Shown piece after piece: positions 1 through 10,593 of a stretch of 64,000 nucleotides of DNA. The position numbers and the translations under genes were made by a program. The DNA is taken from positions 1 through 64,000 of the forward strand of contig JABARS010000005.1 in assembly GCA_019187085.1 (NCBI GenBank), written 5' to 3'. Source of the stretch: Pseudorhodoplanes sp. GTDB lineage: Bacteria; Pseudomonadota; Alphaproteobacteria; Rhizobiales; Xanthobacteraceae. The notes beneath the pieces were generated by a model. It ran no database searches, was not told the origin of the DNA, and saw nothing but the letters and a program-made list of their open reading frames with translations. Position 1 is the first letter of the stretch. Every line of letters starts with the position of its first letter.

Positions 1-3000
1 GGCGAGCTTGGCGAACGGAGAATTGGGATCGGGCTGGCGCTCCGGCCGCTCGCGACGCTCCTCGAAGCGGGGCTTGCCATGACCGTGCCGCGGCGGACGC
101 CCGCCCTCGGCGCGGTGCGGACGCTCGTGACGTTCATGCGAACGCTCGTGACGCTCCGCGCGCTGCGGCCTGCGGCCGCCGCGCGGACGCCGGTGCTCGC
201 GCGCGCCCGCTTCCGCACCACCCGCTTCGGTGGAAGCCGCTCCGTCGGCCGCCGCGTCCGCAGCGGCAGGCGATTGCTGCGCGGATGCCTTGCCGTCAGA
301 TGTCTTGCCGTCAGCGGCTGCGCCGCGACCGAATCTGCGGCGGTTGCGCTCGCGGCCTTCCACGCGGCCGGGCCGCCAGACTTCGATGAATTCCTCTGCC
401 GGCTTTGCCGCGGCATCGGCGCCGTCGGCCTGTTGCGGCAGTTCGGACGCGCTTTCGTCCGCGACGTTCGCGACCGGATCGGCCGACAATTCTTCGGCCG
501 GTGGCGGTTCCTGCGGTTCGGCGACAGGGGCAGCCGGCGGCTCGGGCTGCGTAAGCCCCATGGCGGCAGCCACTTCGGCGGCAGAGAGCTCGCTCGGCGC
601 GGGCGTCGGTTCGGCGGCGCTCGCGGGCGCGAGTTCGGCGGCGCTCTGCGGCCCCCCCGGCTCGTCAGCCACGTCGGCTGCGGGCTCGACCGCAGCACTT
701 TCGGCGGCCAGCGCTGCGGCCTCCGGTTCGGCAGTCGGCGCTGTGGCCTCCGGCGGCTTGGGCCGCCGGTCCATCCGGTAGCCGAGCGCGCGTAGGATCG
801 AGGCGAAGTCCTCGCCTGAGGATCCGACCAGCGAGGTCATGTTGACGGTGACGGTGAAGCCACGTCCGTCCAGCGCGCCCGCGGGCTTCACGCCGGGGGA
901 ATTCTCCCGCCACGCGAGTGCGGGGCGGATCAGGTCGGCGAGACGCTCCAGGATATCGACGCGCACGGCACGCTCGCCGCAAACGCGATAGCCGGCGGCG
1001 CGATAGAGCGCCCTGGCGATCTCCTTGTTGACGGGAATCGACGTGCGGCCGCTGGCGGCGAGCTGCTGGATATCGTCGAGGCCGCGCAGTTCGCCGCTAT
1101 TGTCCTTGAGCGCGAACAATTGCGTGGCGAGCGCGCGCGGGGCCGGCTTGAGCAGCGCCGGCACATAGATGTGGTAAGCGCCGAAACGCACGCCGTACTT
1201 GCGCAACATGGCGCGGGCGGTCTGGTCGAGCGCCTTGACCTCCTCGGACACTTTCTGGCGTTCGAGCACGCCGAGCGCTTCGACAAGCTGGTAGGCGACG
1301 CCGCGCGCGATGCCGGTGACGTCCTCGGCTTTGGAAATCTCGACCAGCGGGCCGAGCAGCTTCTGGATATGAGCGCCGATCCACAGGTCGAGGCGCGCCT
1401 GCGCGGCGTCGCGCGCCGGGCCGGTGAGCTGCTCGTCGGCGAGAATGCGCACGCGCGGCCGCAGGATATCCTCGCCCGCCACGACGACGCCGACCACATC
1501 GCCGGTCCAGCGGACATGGTTGTCGAGAGTGAGCGCGAACTGCTCGTCGGGCGCCTGCGACAGACGGGTCGCGCGCGCCTCGATTTCCCCGGCGAGCGCC
1601 TTCTGGGCGACGGCATGCAGGGCCTTGGCCTCCGAGCCGCCGGCCGACGCATCGGCCACGAAACGGAATCCCTCGAGACGGCCGACGATGTGCCCCTCGA
1701 CCGTGACTTCACCGGTTTTCGAAATTTCACTGTCCAATGTCGTGTTCTCTCGCAGACGCCGCATTAGCACGCTGGTGCGGCGGTCGACAAAGCGTGCGGT
1801 GAGGCGCTCATGCAGCGCATCGGACAGCTTGTCCTCGACGGCGCGCGCAACCCCTTGCCAGTGCTCCGGGTCCGACAACCAGTCAGGCCGGTTGGCAACA
1901 AAGGTCCAGGTCCGAACATGCGCGATCCTCGTCGAGAGCGTATCGATGTCACCGTCGGTGCGGTCCGCCTGAAGCACCTGACGGGCAAACCAGTCGGTGG
2001 GGATTTTACCCTCACGCATCAGGAAACCATAGAGGGTGGTCACCAGTTCCGCGTGGTTGGCGGGGGCGATTTTGCGGTAATCGGGGACCTGACAGGCAAG
2101 CCACAGCGTCTCGACCGCCGCGCGCCCGGCCGCCAGCTTGCGGATCGCGTCGTCGCGCGCGGCGTGTTCGAGGACGAGGATGTCCTCGGCAACCGGCGCG
2201 CGTGCGAGCCCCTCCTCGGCCGGCACCATGGCCAGCGATGCCTGCAGGGCGCCGATCGAGCCGAAATCGAGTTCGGCATTGCGCCATTGCAGGACCTTCA
2301 GGAGCTCGAAGGAATGCGATTCCAGCCGGCGCACCAGCTCGTCGTCGAACGGCGGACAGCGGCCGGTCGTCCCGAACGTGCCGTCATGGGTCGCGCGGCC
2401 GGCGCGGCCGGCGATCTGCGCCAGCTCGGCGGGATTGAGGTTGCGATACTGATAGCCGTCGAACTTGCGGTCGGAGGCAAACGCGACGTGATCGACATCG
2501 AGATTGAGACCCATGCCGATGGCATCGGTGGCTATCAGGTAATCGACGTCGCCCGATTGGAACAGCGCCACCTGGGCATTGCGGGTACGCGGCGACAGCG
2601 CGCCGAGCACCACCGCGGCGCCGCCGCGCTGGCGCCGGATTAGTTCGGCGATGGCATAGACCTCGTCGGCGGAGAACGCGACGATGGCGGAGCGGCGCGG
2701 CAGCCGCGTCAGCTTCTTGTCTCCGGCATAGGTCAGCATCGACAGGCGCGGCCGCGAAATGATGTTGGCGCCCGGCAGCAGCTTCTCGACCATCGGGCGG
2801 ATGGTCGCAGCGCCGAGCAGCAGCGTCTCCTCACGGCCGCGCCGGTTGAGCATGCGATCGGTGAAGACGTGGCCGCGCTCGAAATCGGCGGCGAGCTGCA
2901 CCTCGTCGATCGCAAGGAAGGCCGGATCGATGTCGCGCGGCATCGCCTCCACGGTCGCGACCCAGAAGCGCGGATTGGGCGGCTTGATCTTCTCTTCGCC

Positions 3001-3225
3001 GGTGATGAGGGCGACGGATTCGACGCCGACCTTCGCTGCAACCTTGCCATAGACCTCGCGCGCCAGAAGGCGCAGCGGCAGGCCGATCATGCCCGACGAA
3101 TGCGCGACCATGCGCTCGATCGCCAGATGGGTCTTGCCGGTATTGGTCGGGCCGAGCACCGCGGTCACGCCGCTCCCGCGCGCGCGGGCATCGGGGCGTG
3201 CGCCCGACGAGAAGGAAATGGCCAT
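1..3225 (-). CDS. SUV3-like DEAD/DEAH-type helicase (3' end beyond window)
   Basis: An ATP-dependent nucleic-acid helicase related to mitochondrial SUV3, probably acting in RNA processing or decay. 1075 codons are visible and the frame is intact to the window edge, so the C-terminus is missing. Walker A GPTNTGKT is at residues 25-32 and the Walker B box DEVQ at 107-110, followed by the motif-rich helicase core. The last ~250 visible residues (bases 1-780) are low-complexity, rich in Ala, Glu and Pro and then in Arg and His, typical of an RNA-binding or flexible tail. The ATG at 3225 was chosen because MAISFSSG leads within 25 residues to Walker A. The frame stays open upstream to about 3528, so a longer start (GTG near 3478) cannot be excluded. 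Family assignment is firm; the cellular substrate is inference. Confidence 0.9.
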   Translation of the reverse strand, partial: MAISFSSGARPDARARGSGVTAVLGPTNTGKTHLAIERMVAHSSGMIGLPLRLLAREVYGKVAAKVGVESVALITGEEKIKPPNPRFWVATVEAMPRDIDPAFLAIDEVQLAADFERGHVFTDRMLNRRGREETLLLGAATIRPMVEKLLPGANIISRPRLSMLTYAGDKKLTRLPRRSAIVAFSADEVYAIAELIRRQRGGAAVVLGALSPRTRNAQVALFQSGDVDYLIATDAIGMGLNLDVDHVAFASDRKFDGYQYRNLNPAELAQIAGRAGRATHDGTFGTTGRCPPFDDELVRRLESHSFELLKVLQWRNAELDFGSIGALQASLAMVPAEEGLARAPVAEDILVLEHAARDDAIRKLAAGRAAVETLWLACQVPDYRKIAPANHAELVTTLYGFLMREGKIPTDWFARQVLQADRTDGDIDTLSTRIAHVRTWTFVANRPDWLSDPEHWQGVARAVEDKLSDALHERLTARFVDRRTSVLMRRLRENTTLDSEISKTGEVTVEGHIVGRLEGFRFVADASAGGSEAKALHAVAQKALAGEIEARATRLSQAPDEQFALTLDNHVRWTGDVVGVVVAGEDILRPRVRILADEQLTGPARDAAQARLDLWIGAHIQKLLGPLVEISKAEDVTGIARGVAYQLVEALGVLERQKVSEEVKALDQTARAMLRKYGVRFGAYHIYVPALLKPAPRALATQLFALKDNSGELRGLDDIQQLAASGRTSIPVNKEIARALYRAAGYRVCGERAVRVDILERLADLIRPALAWRENSPGVKPAGALDGRGFTVTVNMTSLVGSSGEDFASILRALGYRMDRRPKPPEATAPTAEPEAAALAAESAAVEPAADVADEPGGPQSAAELAPASAAEPTPAPSELSAAEVAAAMGLTQPEPPAAPVAEPQEPPPAEELSADPVANVADESASELPQQADGADAAAKPAEEFIEVWRPGRVEGRERNRRRFGRGAAADGKTSDGKASAQQSPAAADAAADGAASTEAGGAEAGAREHRRPRGGRRPQRAERHERSHERHERPHRAEGGRPPRHGHGKPRFEERRERPERQPDPNSPFAKLA

Positions 3226-3621
3226 CAGCAGTCCGGACGTCTCGGGAAAAAGCCCGCCCCTTGCGCCGGCAGGCGATATCTTGGCCGCAGATGGGGGCTC
3301 GTACGCTGCGATTCCATGCCGTCCTGTATCACAATGCGACGCCGGGGGCGGGAATCGCGGCGGTGTTGTTAAGCTGTGGAACGAGTCTGGAACGAATCGC
3401 GCCCGAATCGCTGACTCGCGCGGCGTCGGCGTTCGTTCCCGCCAGATATATAGGGCCGGCAGGACGGCAACCACAATATGCGGGAATCGCAGCACTCCCG
3501 AGGACGCGATCCGGCGCGGAAATCGTTAATGCCGGGAAAAAGTCCATTCGCGGAAGAGTCAAGGCCGGGATAGCGGGGGTTGCGGGGATAATTGACCCGT
3601 GCGCGACCGGACACAGGCCGG
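3226..3621. other. Intergenic region between helicase and DUF3108 gene
   Basis: About 395 bases between two genes on the same strand. The helicase frame remains open through roughly 300 of these bases, but the implied residues look unlike a conserved N-terminus. I see no RNA gene or strong terminator. Confidence 0.4.
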
Positions 3622-4479
3622 CTATTGCACGGTGATGCTGGCCTTGGACGGCAGCGGCCTGACGTTGAATTCGGTGGCTTCGAGCACGCCGAGGCCGAGC
3701 GGGGTCGGCACCGAGAAGCGAAACGGCGCCAGCACCCGCGTGCCGGCGACCGGAGCGAGCCAGACCTCCATGTCGCGCAACGCGGTGAGGTATTTGATCG
3801 CGGCGCGCTCGGGCACGTGTCCCGCCACCGGCGAAAAATAGACCGCGCAGACGACGACCGGACCGACATAGCCAAGCTTGGGCTTCACGCTGTCCATGCG
3901 CTTGAACACGAAGTCGAGGTCGTAGCGCAGGCTGCCGTCGAACACCGCGAGGTTGCGGTTGCAGGCCTCGGCCAGGAGCGTGTCGCCGTTGCCGCGCACG
4001 CTCACCAGCGAGGCGGTCATGGGATCGATGACATTGCGGCGATGGCTCTCGGTGAGCGGGATCGCCCGCGACGGCCATTTCTTCTCCGGCGTATGGACGA
4101 CGTCCTTGACGTTGCCGCCGCCGAGCGTCATCTGCACTTCCTCGGTGCGCTTGTCGGTGGTCACCGACACCGAATAGCTCGCTGGCACGAGATTGCCGGA
4201 GACGATGGTGCCGCGGGCGGAGCCCGAACCCTGGCCGCCGGTGAACACTTTCACGAGGCCCGTGGTCGCCCCGCTCGCCGACGCCACGTATTGATTGCCG
4301 GAAATATCGACAAACCAGGTGCCTTTGCCGAGAGGAATGCCGGCAAGGCTCGCCGCGTAGCGGGCCTCGAGCCGGGCTTGGGCAAAGGCCCCGCTCCCGC
4401 GCGCGTCGATCGCGGCGAGCGCGAGCAGGCCGGCCAGCACGGCCAGGGGCCGCCATCGCGACATTCGAACGCCGATCAC
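3622..4479 (-). CDS. DUF3108 domain secreted protein
   Basis: A 285-residue protein with an N-terminal hydrophobic segment (about residues 9-25, followed by GAFAQA) that fits a Sec signal peptide, so it is probably periplasmic. The mature part (for example ARYAASLAGIPLGKG near the start, and a later segment with TESHRRNVIDPMTA) matches the DUF3108 family as I remember it, which lies beside rpmB in Rhizobiales. Function is unknown; the fold is predicted to be beta-rich and perhaps lipid- or polymer-binding. The GTG at 4479 has an AGG-rich stretch upstream, and the ATG at 4464 is an alternative start. It is transcribed away from rpmB. Confidence 0.75.
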   Translation of the reverse strand: MIGVRMSRWRPLAVLAGLLALAAIDARGSGAFAQARLEARYAASLAGIPLGKGTWFVDISGNQYVASASGATTGLVKVFTGGQGSGSARGTIVSGNLVPASYSVSVTTDKRTEEVQMTLGGGNVKDVVHTPEKKWPSRAIPLTESHRRNVIDPMTASLVSVRGNGDTLLAEACNRNLAVFDGSLRYDLDFVFKRMDSVKPKLGYVGPVVVCAVYFSPVAGHVPERAAIKYLTALRDMEVWLAPVAGTRVLAPFRFSVPTPLGLGVLEATEFNVRPLPSKASITVQ

Positions 4480-4635
4480 GTCGGGACCTGCCTTTCTGGG
4501 CCGGGAATTCCTGCCAGCGCGCCGGGCGGCGCCCAGCGCCGGCCCTCAATCGACTGGTAAGATTATCATTCTTTGATTGAGCCGGATTGCGCCGTTTGTG
4601 TGGTTCCCGCCCCGGCCTCCCTCCGGGCCCCGCGC

Positions 4636-4664
4636 TTGACGGTCCGCCCCCCCCTCTCTATACG
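4636..4664 (+). promoter_or_regulatory. Putative sigma-70 promoter of rpmB
   Basis: TTGACG at 4636-4641 and TATACG at 4659-4664 are separated by exactly 17 bases and lie about 80 bases upstream of the rpmB ATG. This is a near-consensus housekeeping promoter; the transcription start has not been measured. Confidence 0.6.
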
Positions 4665-4745
4665 TCCGCGGTCTCACGCAGAGATCGGCCGTCGCGCCAG
4701 GCCCCCTCGGGGTCCGGAATTGCAGAAAATTCGAGGATTGAAGCC

Positions 4746-5033
4746 ATGTCGCGCAAGTGCGACCTGACCGGAAAGTCGGCACAGGTTGGCCACAAGGTCA
4801 GCCACTCCAACCGCAAGACCAAGCGGCGGTTCCTGCCGAACCTGATCAATGTCACGCTGCAGTCGGACGCGCTCTCGCAGTCCGTGAAGCTGCGCATATC
4901 GGCCAATGCGCTCAAGAGCGTGGACCATCGCGGCGGCCTCGACGCCTTCCTGATCAAGGCCAAGGACGCCGACCTGTCGCCCAAGGCGCTCGAGATCAAG
5001 CGCAAGCTCGCCAAGAAGCTCGCCGCGGTCTGA
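4746..5033 (+). CDS. rpmB: 50S ribosomal protein L28
   Basis: A 95-residue basic protein starting [20 protein letters not shown], the standard L28 N-terminus, followed by the SNRKTKRRF segment. It is a structural component of the large ribosomal subunit. The frame opens earlier, at 4587, but homology and the upstream promoter at 4636-4664 support the ATG at 4746. It is the only plus-strand gene in this stretch and converges on the phytase-like esterase gene, with a 39-base gap. Confidence 0.97.
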   Translation: MSRKCDLTGKSAQVGHKVSHSNRKTKRRFLPNLINVTLQSDALSQSVKLRISANALKSVDHRGGLDAFLIKAKDADLSPKALEIKRKLAKKLAAV

Positions 5034-5072
5034 CCCCGGCGCGTTCCACGGACCCCGCCACCGGCGGCGCGT

Positions 5073-6086
5073 TCAGCGGTCGATCAGCGCGAATTGCAGC
5101 AGCAGCGTGCGCTGGATCAGCGAGAAATTGTCGTCCGACACGAGCGTCAGGATGGTCTCGCCGTTCGCCGCGCGGTGGACGCTCAGGCCTTCCATATTGT
5201 CGATCTGGTAGCCGAGATCAGCCTCGATCAGCGCCGGGCCGTCGAGCAGCGCGCCCGGCCGCACCGAAGCAAACGCAACGCGCCGGATCCGCATCGCAAC
5301 GCCGCTGCGCCAGGTGAAGAAGCGCTCGAGCAGCAGGAGTTCGCCTTCCGGCGTCAGTGCGCAATCGACGATATCGAAGTCGTTCTTGCGCTTGACGGTG
5401 AATTCGCCCGGCATCTTGCCGCCGATCAGGAAGCCGCGCACGTTGCCGGCGGCATCGAGCCCGCGCTCGGATACCGCGATCAGCGCACCGCCCAACGGGC
5501 CCGCCTTCGGCGCCGCCAGCAGACATTCGACGCCCCGGTTGGCCGGCAGTTTCGCGAATGCCGCCGGCACCGGAAGCGGCGTCCCGCGCGCGGCAAAGCC
5601 GTTCCTGGCAAAATCGAACCGCACGATCTGGTGCACCCGTTCGATGCCGACATAGAGCGCGCCGCCGTCCTCGGCGAGCGCCTCGGTATCGTACCAGCCG
5701 CGGTCGGCGAGCGGCTTGCCGTCGGCCCCCAGCATCGGCGCCATGGCCGCATCGGCGATGCCCGCGGGCGCACCGTCGTGATAGACGATGCGTCCGCGCA
5801 GCCAATAGGCCTTGTCGGTCACCGCAATGAAGTGCGCGCCGTCGGGTCGTACGCGGATCGCCGACAGCCCGCCGAAATTCCTCTCCGAGGACGACAATTG
5901 CAGCCCGCCGCGGAATTCGAGCGCGCCGAATTGCCGGCGCTGCGGATCGCGCGGATCGAAACTGTCGATCACCGATACGGTAATGCTGATCGCCGTCTCG
6001 GCGCGGCCCGGCGACATCGGTCCGGCGACGAAGGCCGCGAGGACCAGAACGACGGCGGCCGCTCGCCGCAGCGCAACGGCCCTCAA
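5073..6086 (-). CDS. Esterase-like activity of phytase family protein
   Basis: A 337-residue secreted protein with a clear signal peptide (residues 1-29, hydrophobic [14 protein letters not shown] ending in GRAETA). The mature part carries the features of the esterase-like/phytase beta-propeller family, including [12 protein letters not shown] near residue 75 and [19 protein letters not shown] near the C-terminus. Family members bind or hydrolyse ester or phosphate compounds, but the substrate here is unknown. Its ATG overlaps the cobT stop in an ATGA arrangement, so it is probably co-translated with cobT. A cobalamin-related role would be inference from position only. Confidence 0.82.
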   Translation of the reverse strand: MRAVALRRAAAVVLVLAAFVAGPMSPGRAETAISITVSVIDSFDPRDPQRRQFGALEFRGGLQLSSSERNFGGLSAIRVRPDGAHFIAVTDKAYWLRGRIVYHDGAPAGIADAAMAPMLGADGKPLADRGWYDTEALAEDGGALYVGIERVHQIVRFDFARNGFAARGTPLPVPAAFAKLPANRGVECLLAAPKAGPLGGALIAVSERGLDAAGNVRGFLIGGKMPGEFTVKRKNDFDIVDCALTPEGELLLLERFFTWRSGVAMRIRRVAFASVRPGALLDGPALIEADLGYQIDNMEGLSVHRAANGETILTLVSDDNFSLIQRTLLLQFALIDR

Positions 6087-7984
6087 GCGTGCAGCCTCCG
6101 CCGCACGTCGCGTTGCGGTTCCGCCGAGGCGGCGTGCTCCTCGAACAGTTCTGCGAGCTTCTCGGTCATCGCGCCGCCAAGCTCCTCGGCGTCCACGATG
6201 GTGACCGCGCGGCGGTAATAGCGCGTCACGTCATGGCCGATGCCGATGGCGATCAGTTCGACCGGGGAGCGGGTTTCGATCTCCTCGATCACCCAGCGCA
6301 GATGGCGTTCCAGATAATTCCCCGGATTGACCGAAAGCGTCGAGTCGTCGACCGGCGCACCGTCGGAAATCATCATCAGGATGCGCCGCTGCTCGGTGCG
6401 CGCCAAAAGCCGCCGGTAGGCCCAGCTCAGCGCCTCGCCGTCGATGTTCTCCTTCAGCAGGCCCTCGCGCATCATCAGGCCGAGATTCTTGCGCGCGCGC
6501 CGCCAGGGTGCGTCCGCCGCCTTGTAGACGATGTGGCGCAGATCGTTGAGCCGGCCGGGATTGGGCGGCTTGCCGGCCGCGAGCCAGGCCTCGCGCGACT
6601 GCCCGCCCTTCCAGGCACGCGTCGTGAACCCGAGGATTTCGACTTTCACGCCGCAGCGCTCGAGCGTGCGCGCAAGAATGTCCGCACAGGTCGCCGCCAC
6701 CGTGATCGGGCGCCCGCGCATCGAGCCGGAATTGTCGAGCAGGAGCGTCACCACCGTATCGCGGAAATTGGTGTCCTTCTCGCGCTTGAACGAAAGCGGA
6801 TGCATCGGATCCACAATGATGCGCGAGAGCCGCGCCGGATCGAGCATGCCTTCCTCAAGGTCGAACTCCCAGGCACGGCTCTGCTGCGCCATGAGCCGGC
6901 GCTGCAGGCGGTTGGCGAGCCGTGCCACCACGCCCTGCAGATGAGAGAGCTGCTTGTCGAGATAGCCGCGCAGGCGGTCGAGTTCTTCCGGTTCGCAGAG
7001 ATCCTCGGCCGCGATCTCCTCGTCGAATTTCGTGACGAAGGCGCCGTATTCCGGACCGCGCTGCTCGAGCGCGCCGCCGCGCGGCCGCCACGGCTCCGCC
7101 GGGGTCTCCGAATCGCCGAGATCGGCATCGTCGGCCATCTCGGTCGAAGGCGCGTCGAGTGCCTCGGCCGACACATCCTGCTGCTTCTCCTCGGAGCCTT
7201 CGACCTCGTCGAGGCTCATGCGCTGCATTTCGTCGCCCTCATCGGCGTCGCCCTGGTCGCCGGATTCGTTCTGCTGCTGCTCTTCGCTGCCCTCTTCGGA
7301 CTGATCCTCGTCGTCGGCCTCGGCGCTGCGCTCCTCGCCCATGTCGAGCGCGTCCAGCAGATCGTGGATGGCGTCGCCGAAGCGGCGCTGGTCCTCGATC
7401 AGATGGCCGAGCCGGTCGAGGCCACGGCCGGCCTTCTCCTCGATCACCGGACGCCAGAGATCGACGAGCTTCTTCGCCGCCGGCGGCGGCGCCTGGCCGG
7501 TGAGCCGCTCGCGCACCATCATGGCGACCGCTTCCTCGACAGGTGCATCGGCCTGGTCGGTGATGTCGTCGAACTTGCCGCGGTGGAACTTGTCGTCGAG
7601 CATGGCCGACAGGTTGCCGGCCACGCCGGTCATGCGGCGCGCGCCGATCGCCTCGACACGCGCCTGCTCGACCGCCTCGAACACCGCGCGCGCGAGCTGG
7701 CCGCCCGGGACGAGCTTGCGATGCACCGCCGGATCGTGACAGGCGAGCCGCAGGGCCATGGCGTCGGCATGGCCACGCACGATCGCGGCTTCCTGCAGGG
7801 TCAGCTTGCGCGACGGCTCCGGCAGGCGAGCCTTGCCGCCGGCAAGCCCGGGACGTTCGGCGGCGTAGGTGACCTCAAGATCGGGCTTCTTGGCCAGAGC
7901 CCGCAGACAGCCGGTGACGGCCCGCTTGAAAGGCTCGTTCGGGGCCTCGCGGGGCGACGATCTGGGCTTGATGTTCGAGGTCAT
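6083..7984 (-). CDS. cobT: Cobaltochelatase subunit CobT
   Basis: A 633-residue subunit of the aerobic-pathway cobalt chelatase, which with CobS (AAA ATPase) and CobN inserts cobalt into hydrogenobyrinic acid a,c-diamide. The N-terminal helical domain is followed by an extremely acidic linker (about residues 215-300, rich in Glu, Asp and Gln) and a C-terminal von Willebrand A domain with the metal-binding DNSGS at residues 417-421. This is the normal CobT architecture and length. DUF502 and cobS lie upstream on the same strand. cobN is not in the window, so the chelatase is completed elsewhere. Confidence 0.95.
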   Translation of the reverse strand: MTSNIKPRSSPREAPNEPFKRAVTGCLRALAKKPDLEVTYAAERPGLAGGKARLPEPSRKLTLQEAAIVRGHADAMALRLACHDPAVHRKLVPGGQLARAVFEAVEQARVEAIGARRMTGVAGNLSAMLDDKFHRGKFDDITDQADAPVEEAVAMMVRERLTGQAPPPAAKKLVDLWRPVIEEKAGRGLDRLGHLIEDQRRFGDAIHDLLDALDMGEERSAEADDEDQSEEGSEEQQQNESGDQGDADEGDEMQRMSLDEVEGSEEKQQDVSAEALDAPSTEMADDADLGDSETPAEPWRPRGGALEQRGPEYGAFVTKFDEEIAAEDLCEPEELDRLRGYLDKQLSHLQGVVARLANRLQRRLMAQQSRAWEFDLEEGMLDPARLSRIIVDPMHPLSFKREKDTNFRDTVVTLLLDNSGSMRGRPITVAATCADILARTLERCGVKVEILGFTTRAWKGGQSREAWLAAGKPPNPGRLNDLRHIVYKAADAPWRRARKNLGLMMREGLLKENIDGEALSWAYRRLLARTEQRRILMMISDGAPVDDSTLSVNPGNYLERHLRWVIEEIETRSPVELIAIGIGHDVTRYYRRAVTIVDAEELGGAMTEKLAELFEEHAASAEPQRDVRRRLHA

Positions 7985-8005
7985 GGCTTGAGCGTACTGG
8001 AGCGA

Positions 8006-8680
8006 TTATCGGACACCCGCGTGCGGAGGCAAGGCATTCTGGCCCCTGGCCGCGGCCGCATTGGGGCGCGGCGGGGCCACGCCCATCGATACATAGACGC
8101 TCATCAAGCCCTCGACACCGATATCGGCCGGCTCGATCCATTCGGACGGGACATAGACAAGGCCGCCGCCGACCGGCACCGGCGCGGACGGCACGAGGAT
8201 CGCGTGATAGGCCGCGCCGTTGAGCAGGACCGGCTCGCGGCTGGGCAGCAGCGCGAGCACCGCCGCGCCGCCCTTGCCGCCGAAATAGCACCAGACCGGG
8301 CTCATGCCGCGCAAACCGTCACGATCCTTGTAATCGACCACGTCGACGAAACGCTTGGTGAGGTCATAGATGTTGCGCACGAACGGAATGCGCCCGATGA
8401 GCGAATCGAGCAGCGCCGAGAACTGGCTGCGCATGCGCGATTCCACGATCACACCCATCACGTAGATCACGAACAGGAGGATGGCGATCCCGATCAGGTA
8501 GGCGGCCCATTCCGATGCCGACAGGCCGAGGCCGAGCATCGTCAGGAATTGGCCGACCGCGCTGTGCGGTCCGAGATAGGCGAGTACGAAGGTGCCGAAC
8601 CACACCACCAGGATGACCGTGATTGCCAGCGGCAGCAGGACCAGCAGGCCGGCCAGCAATGTGCGCACGATATAGGTCAT
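8006..8680 (-). CDS. DUF502 family integral membrane protein
   Basis: A 224-residue protein with two transmembrane segments (about residues 5-30 and 58-80) and a soluble C-terminal part containing the family hallmark IPFVRNIYDLTKRF, with VLVPSAP-like strands later. DUF502 proteins are widespread in bacteria, but their role is not well defined. The gene lies between cobS and cobT on the same strand (76 and 21 bases away), so it is probably cotranscribed with them. The C-terminus (NAAAARGQNALPPHAGVR) is low-complexity and probably unstructured. Confidence 0.85.
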   Translation of the reverse strand: MTYIVRTLLAGLLVLLPLAITVILVVWFGTFVLAYLGPHSAVGQFLTMLGLGLSASEWAAYLIGIAILLFVIYVMGVIVESRMRSQFSALLDSLIGRIPFVRNIYDLTKRFVDVVDYKDRDGLRGMSPVWCYFGGKGGAAVLALLPSREPVLLNGAAYHAILVPSAPVPVGGGLVYVPSEWIEPADIGVEGLMSVYVSMGVAPPRPNAAAARGQNALPPHAGVR

Positions 8681-8756
8681 CCAAAGGCCCCTGCCCTGCC
8701 GCGACCCCCGCGTTCACGGCGCCACGTTCGTCGCTGCGAAGCTCCGGCCGCGTCGA

Positions 8757-9743
8757 TCAGGTCAACGCGACATTGACCGTGGATTCGGGCAGCTCGACGC
8801 CGAAGCAGCGCTGATAGAATTCGGCGACGATCGGACGCTCCAGCTCGTCGCACTTGTTGACGAAGGTCACGCGGAAGGCAAACCCGACATCAGCGAAAAT
8901 ATCGGCATTCTCGGCCCAGGTGATCACCGTACGCGGGCTCATCACCGTGGACAGGTCGCCGTTCATGAACGCGTTGCGCGTGAGATCGGCGACGCGCACC
9001 ATCTTGTTGACGATGTCGCGGCCTTCCGGGGTCCGGTAGTGCTTCGCCTTGGCGAGCACGATATCGACTTCCTTGTCGTGCGGCAGATAATTCAGCGTGG
9101 TCACGATCGACCAGCGGTCCATCTGGCCCTGATTGATCTGCTGCGTGCCGTGATAGAGCCCGGACGTGTCGCCGAGGCCCACGGTGTTGGCGGTGGCGAA
9201 CAGGCGGAACGCCGGGTGCGGCTTGATTACCTTGTTCTGGTCGAGCAGTGTCAGCCGGCCCGAAGTTTCCAGCACGCGCTGGATGACGAACATCACGTCC
9301 GGCCGGCCGGCATCGTACTCGTCGAAGCATAGCGCGATGTTGTTCTGCAGCGCCCAGGGCAGGATGCCGTCGCGGAACTCGGTCACCTGCATGCCGTCAC
9401 GGATCACGATCGCGTCCTTGCCGACCAGATCGACGCGGCTGATATGGCTGTCGAGATTGACGCGCACGCACGGCCAGTTGAGCCGCGCGGCGACCTGCTC
9501 GATATGGGTCGATTTGCCGGTGCCGTGATAGCCGGTCACCATCACGCGCCGGTTGCGCGCGAACCCGGCCAGGATAGCGAGCGTGGTCGGACGGTCGAAC
9601 AGATAATCCGGGTCGAGGTCGGGGACATGGGAATCGGTTTCCGAGAAAGCCGGCACTTCCATGTCGCTGTCGATGCCGAATACCTGCCGCACCGACACTT
9701 TCATGTCCGGCAGGCCCGAGATTTCTTCTGTTGCGGTCGTCAT
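8757..9743 (-). CDS. cobS: Cobaltochelatase subunit CobS
   Basis: A 328-residue MoxR-type AAA+ ATPase that powers cobalt insertion with CobT and CobN. Walker [10 protein letters not shown] is near residue 75 and Walker B-like [12 protein letters not shown] near residue 140; the sensor region [13 protein letters not shown] follows. The start is placed at [18 protein letters not shown], the conserved CobS N-terminus. The frame extends upstream to 9869, but that extension is unlike the family and would run into the J-protein gene. It is first of the cobS-DUF502-cobT set, 119 bases after the J-domain gene. Confidence 0.95.
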   Translation of the reverse strand: MTTATEEISGLPDMKVSVRQVFGIDSDMEVPAFSETDSHVPDLDPDYLFDRPTTLAILAGFARNRRVMVTGYHGTGKSTHIEQVAARLNWPCVRVNLDSHISRVDLVGKDAIVIRDGMQVTEFRDGILPWALQNNIALCFDEYDAGRPDVMFVIQRVLETSGRLTLLDQNKVIKPHPAFRLFATANTVGLGDTSGLYHGTQQINQGQMDRWSIVTTLNYLPHDKEVDIVLAKAKHYRTPEGRDIVNKMVRVADLTRNAFMNGDLSTVMSPRTVITWAENADIFADVGFAFRVTFVNKCDELERPIVAEFYQRCFGVELPESTVNVALT

Positions 9744-9862
9744 TGTTGCTCCGTGGCCCCAGCCAAGCCGGAGCGCCGCCTTTTCTTTACGGAAAACGGA
9801 TATGTCAGCCAACCTACCAGATAAGCGGGGCGGGAATAAACCCACGGCGCGCACCTGACAGA

Positions 9863-10474
9863 TCAGCAAAATCCCACAGATTTCAAATAATTATAAGCTT
9901 GGATGACCTCGATCAGCCGGTCTTCGGTCGAGCGGTCGCCGCCATTGGCGTCCGGGTGGTGACGCTTCACGAGATCGTGGAATTTGGCCTTGATCTCGGC
10001 ACGCGAGGCGCTCAGTTCAAGCCCCAAGGTATGAAATGCCTTGCGCTCCGCATTGCGGATCGTGCGCTTCTCCCGTTTGGCGGGACCCGCCGGTTCGGGC
10101 CGGCCATGGCCGCCCAGTTCGCGGAACATGGCGAAGGGATCGACGGCACCGTCGGCATAAAAACGGTTGGGATCGTCGTATTTGCCGGTCCCCATGCGCC
10201 AAGTCGGCCGGTGGCCGGTGATCGCGTCCTCCTGGTACTTGCGGACCGCGTCGTCGCTCATCCCCTCGAAAAAATTGTACGCTTGGTTGTACTCGCGCAC
10301 ATGATCAAGGCAGTAATTCCAGTGCTCCTGCTCGCGGCCGCGGCCCTTGGGCGCACGGTGGCCGCCCGCCTGGCGGCAGCCGGGCCATTCGCAGGCAGGA
10401 ACCGCCTTGCGCGCGCGCCGATCCTGCTGCGGCTTGACGCGGATGCGATCGAAAAAGGGTGAGTCGAATTTCAT
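9863..10474 (-). CDS. DnaJ-type J-domain protein with C-terminal J domain
   Basis: A 203-residue protein whose J domain is at the C-terminus (about residues 140-203), containing the Hsp70-activating HPD in RHHPDANGG. The N-terminal part has a conserved Cys/His pattern ([17 protein letters not shown], then [14 protein letters not shown]) that may bind metal, and a WRMG segment in the middle. It probably acts as a DnaK co-chaperone of narrow specificity. It lies upstream of cobS on the same strand and diverges from bolA across 119 bases; the same arrangement is common in Rhizobiales. A link to cobaltochelatase assembly is possible but unproven. Confidence 0.87.
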   Translation of the reverse strand: MKFDSPFFDRIRVKPQQDRRARKAVPACEWPGCRQAGGHRAPKGRGREQEHWNYCLDHVREYNQAYNFFEGMSDDAVRKYQEDAITGHRPTWRMGTGKYDDPNRFYADGAVDPFAMFRELGGHGRPEPAGPAKREKRTIRNAERKAFHTLGLELSASRAEIKAKFHDLVKRHHPDANGGDRSTEDRLIEVIQAYNYLKSVGFC

Positions 10475-10593
10475 CCGTGCGATTATGCGGACTTCACGCC
10501 GCCACCTTCAAGGCTTGACAAAGCGGTTCGCGCCACGATTGAGGACATGTGACGATTGACGCCGCCACCGGCCTGCCGATAACGGTTCTAGCC

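Noticed and set aside
3226..3528. N-terminal extension of the helicase
   Set aside because: The frame is open, but the implied residues are unlike the family, and the start at 3225 sits just before Walker A as in relatives.
6089..8776. 895-codon open frame antisense to cobT and DUF502
   Set aside because: A codon-bias shadow spanning two recognised genes; low-complexity His/Arg/Leu product.
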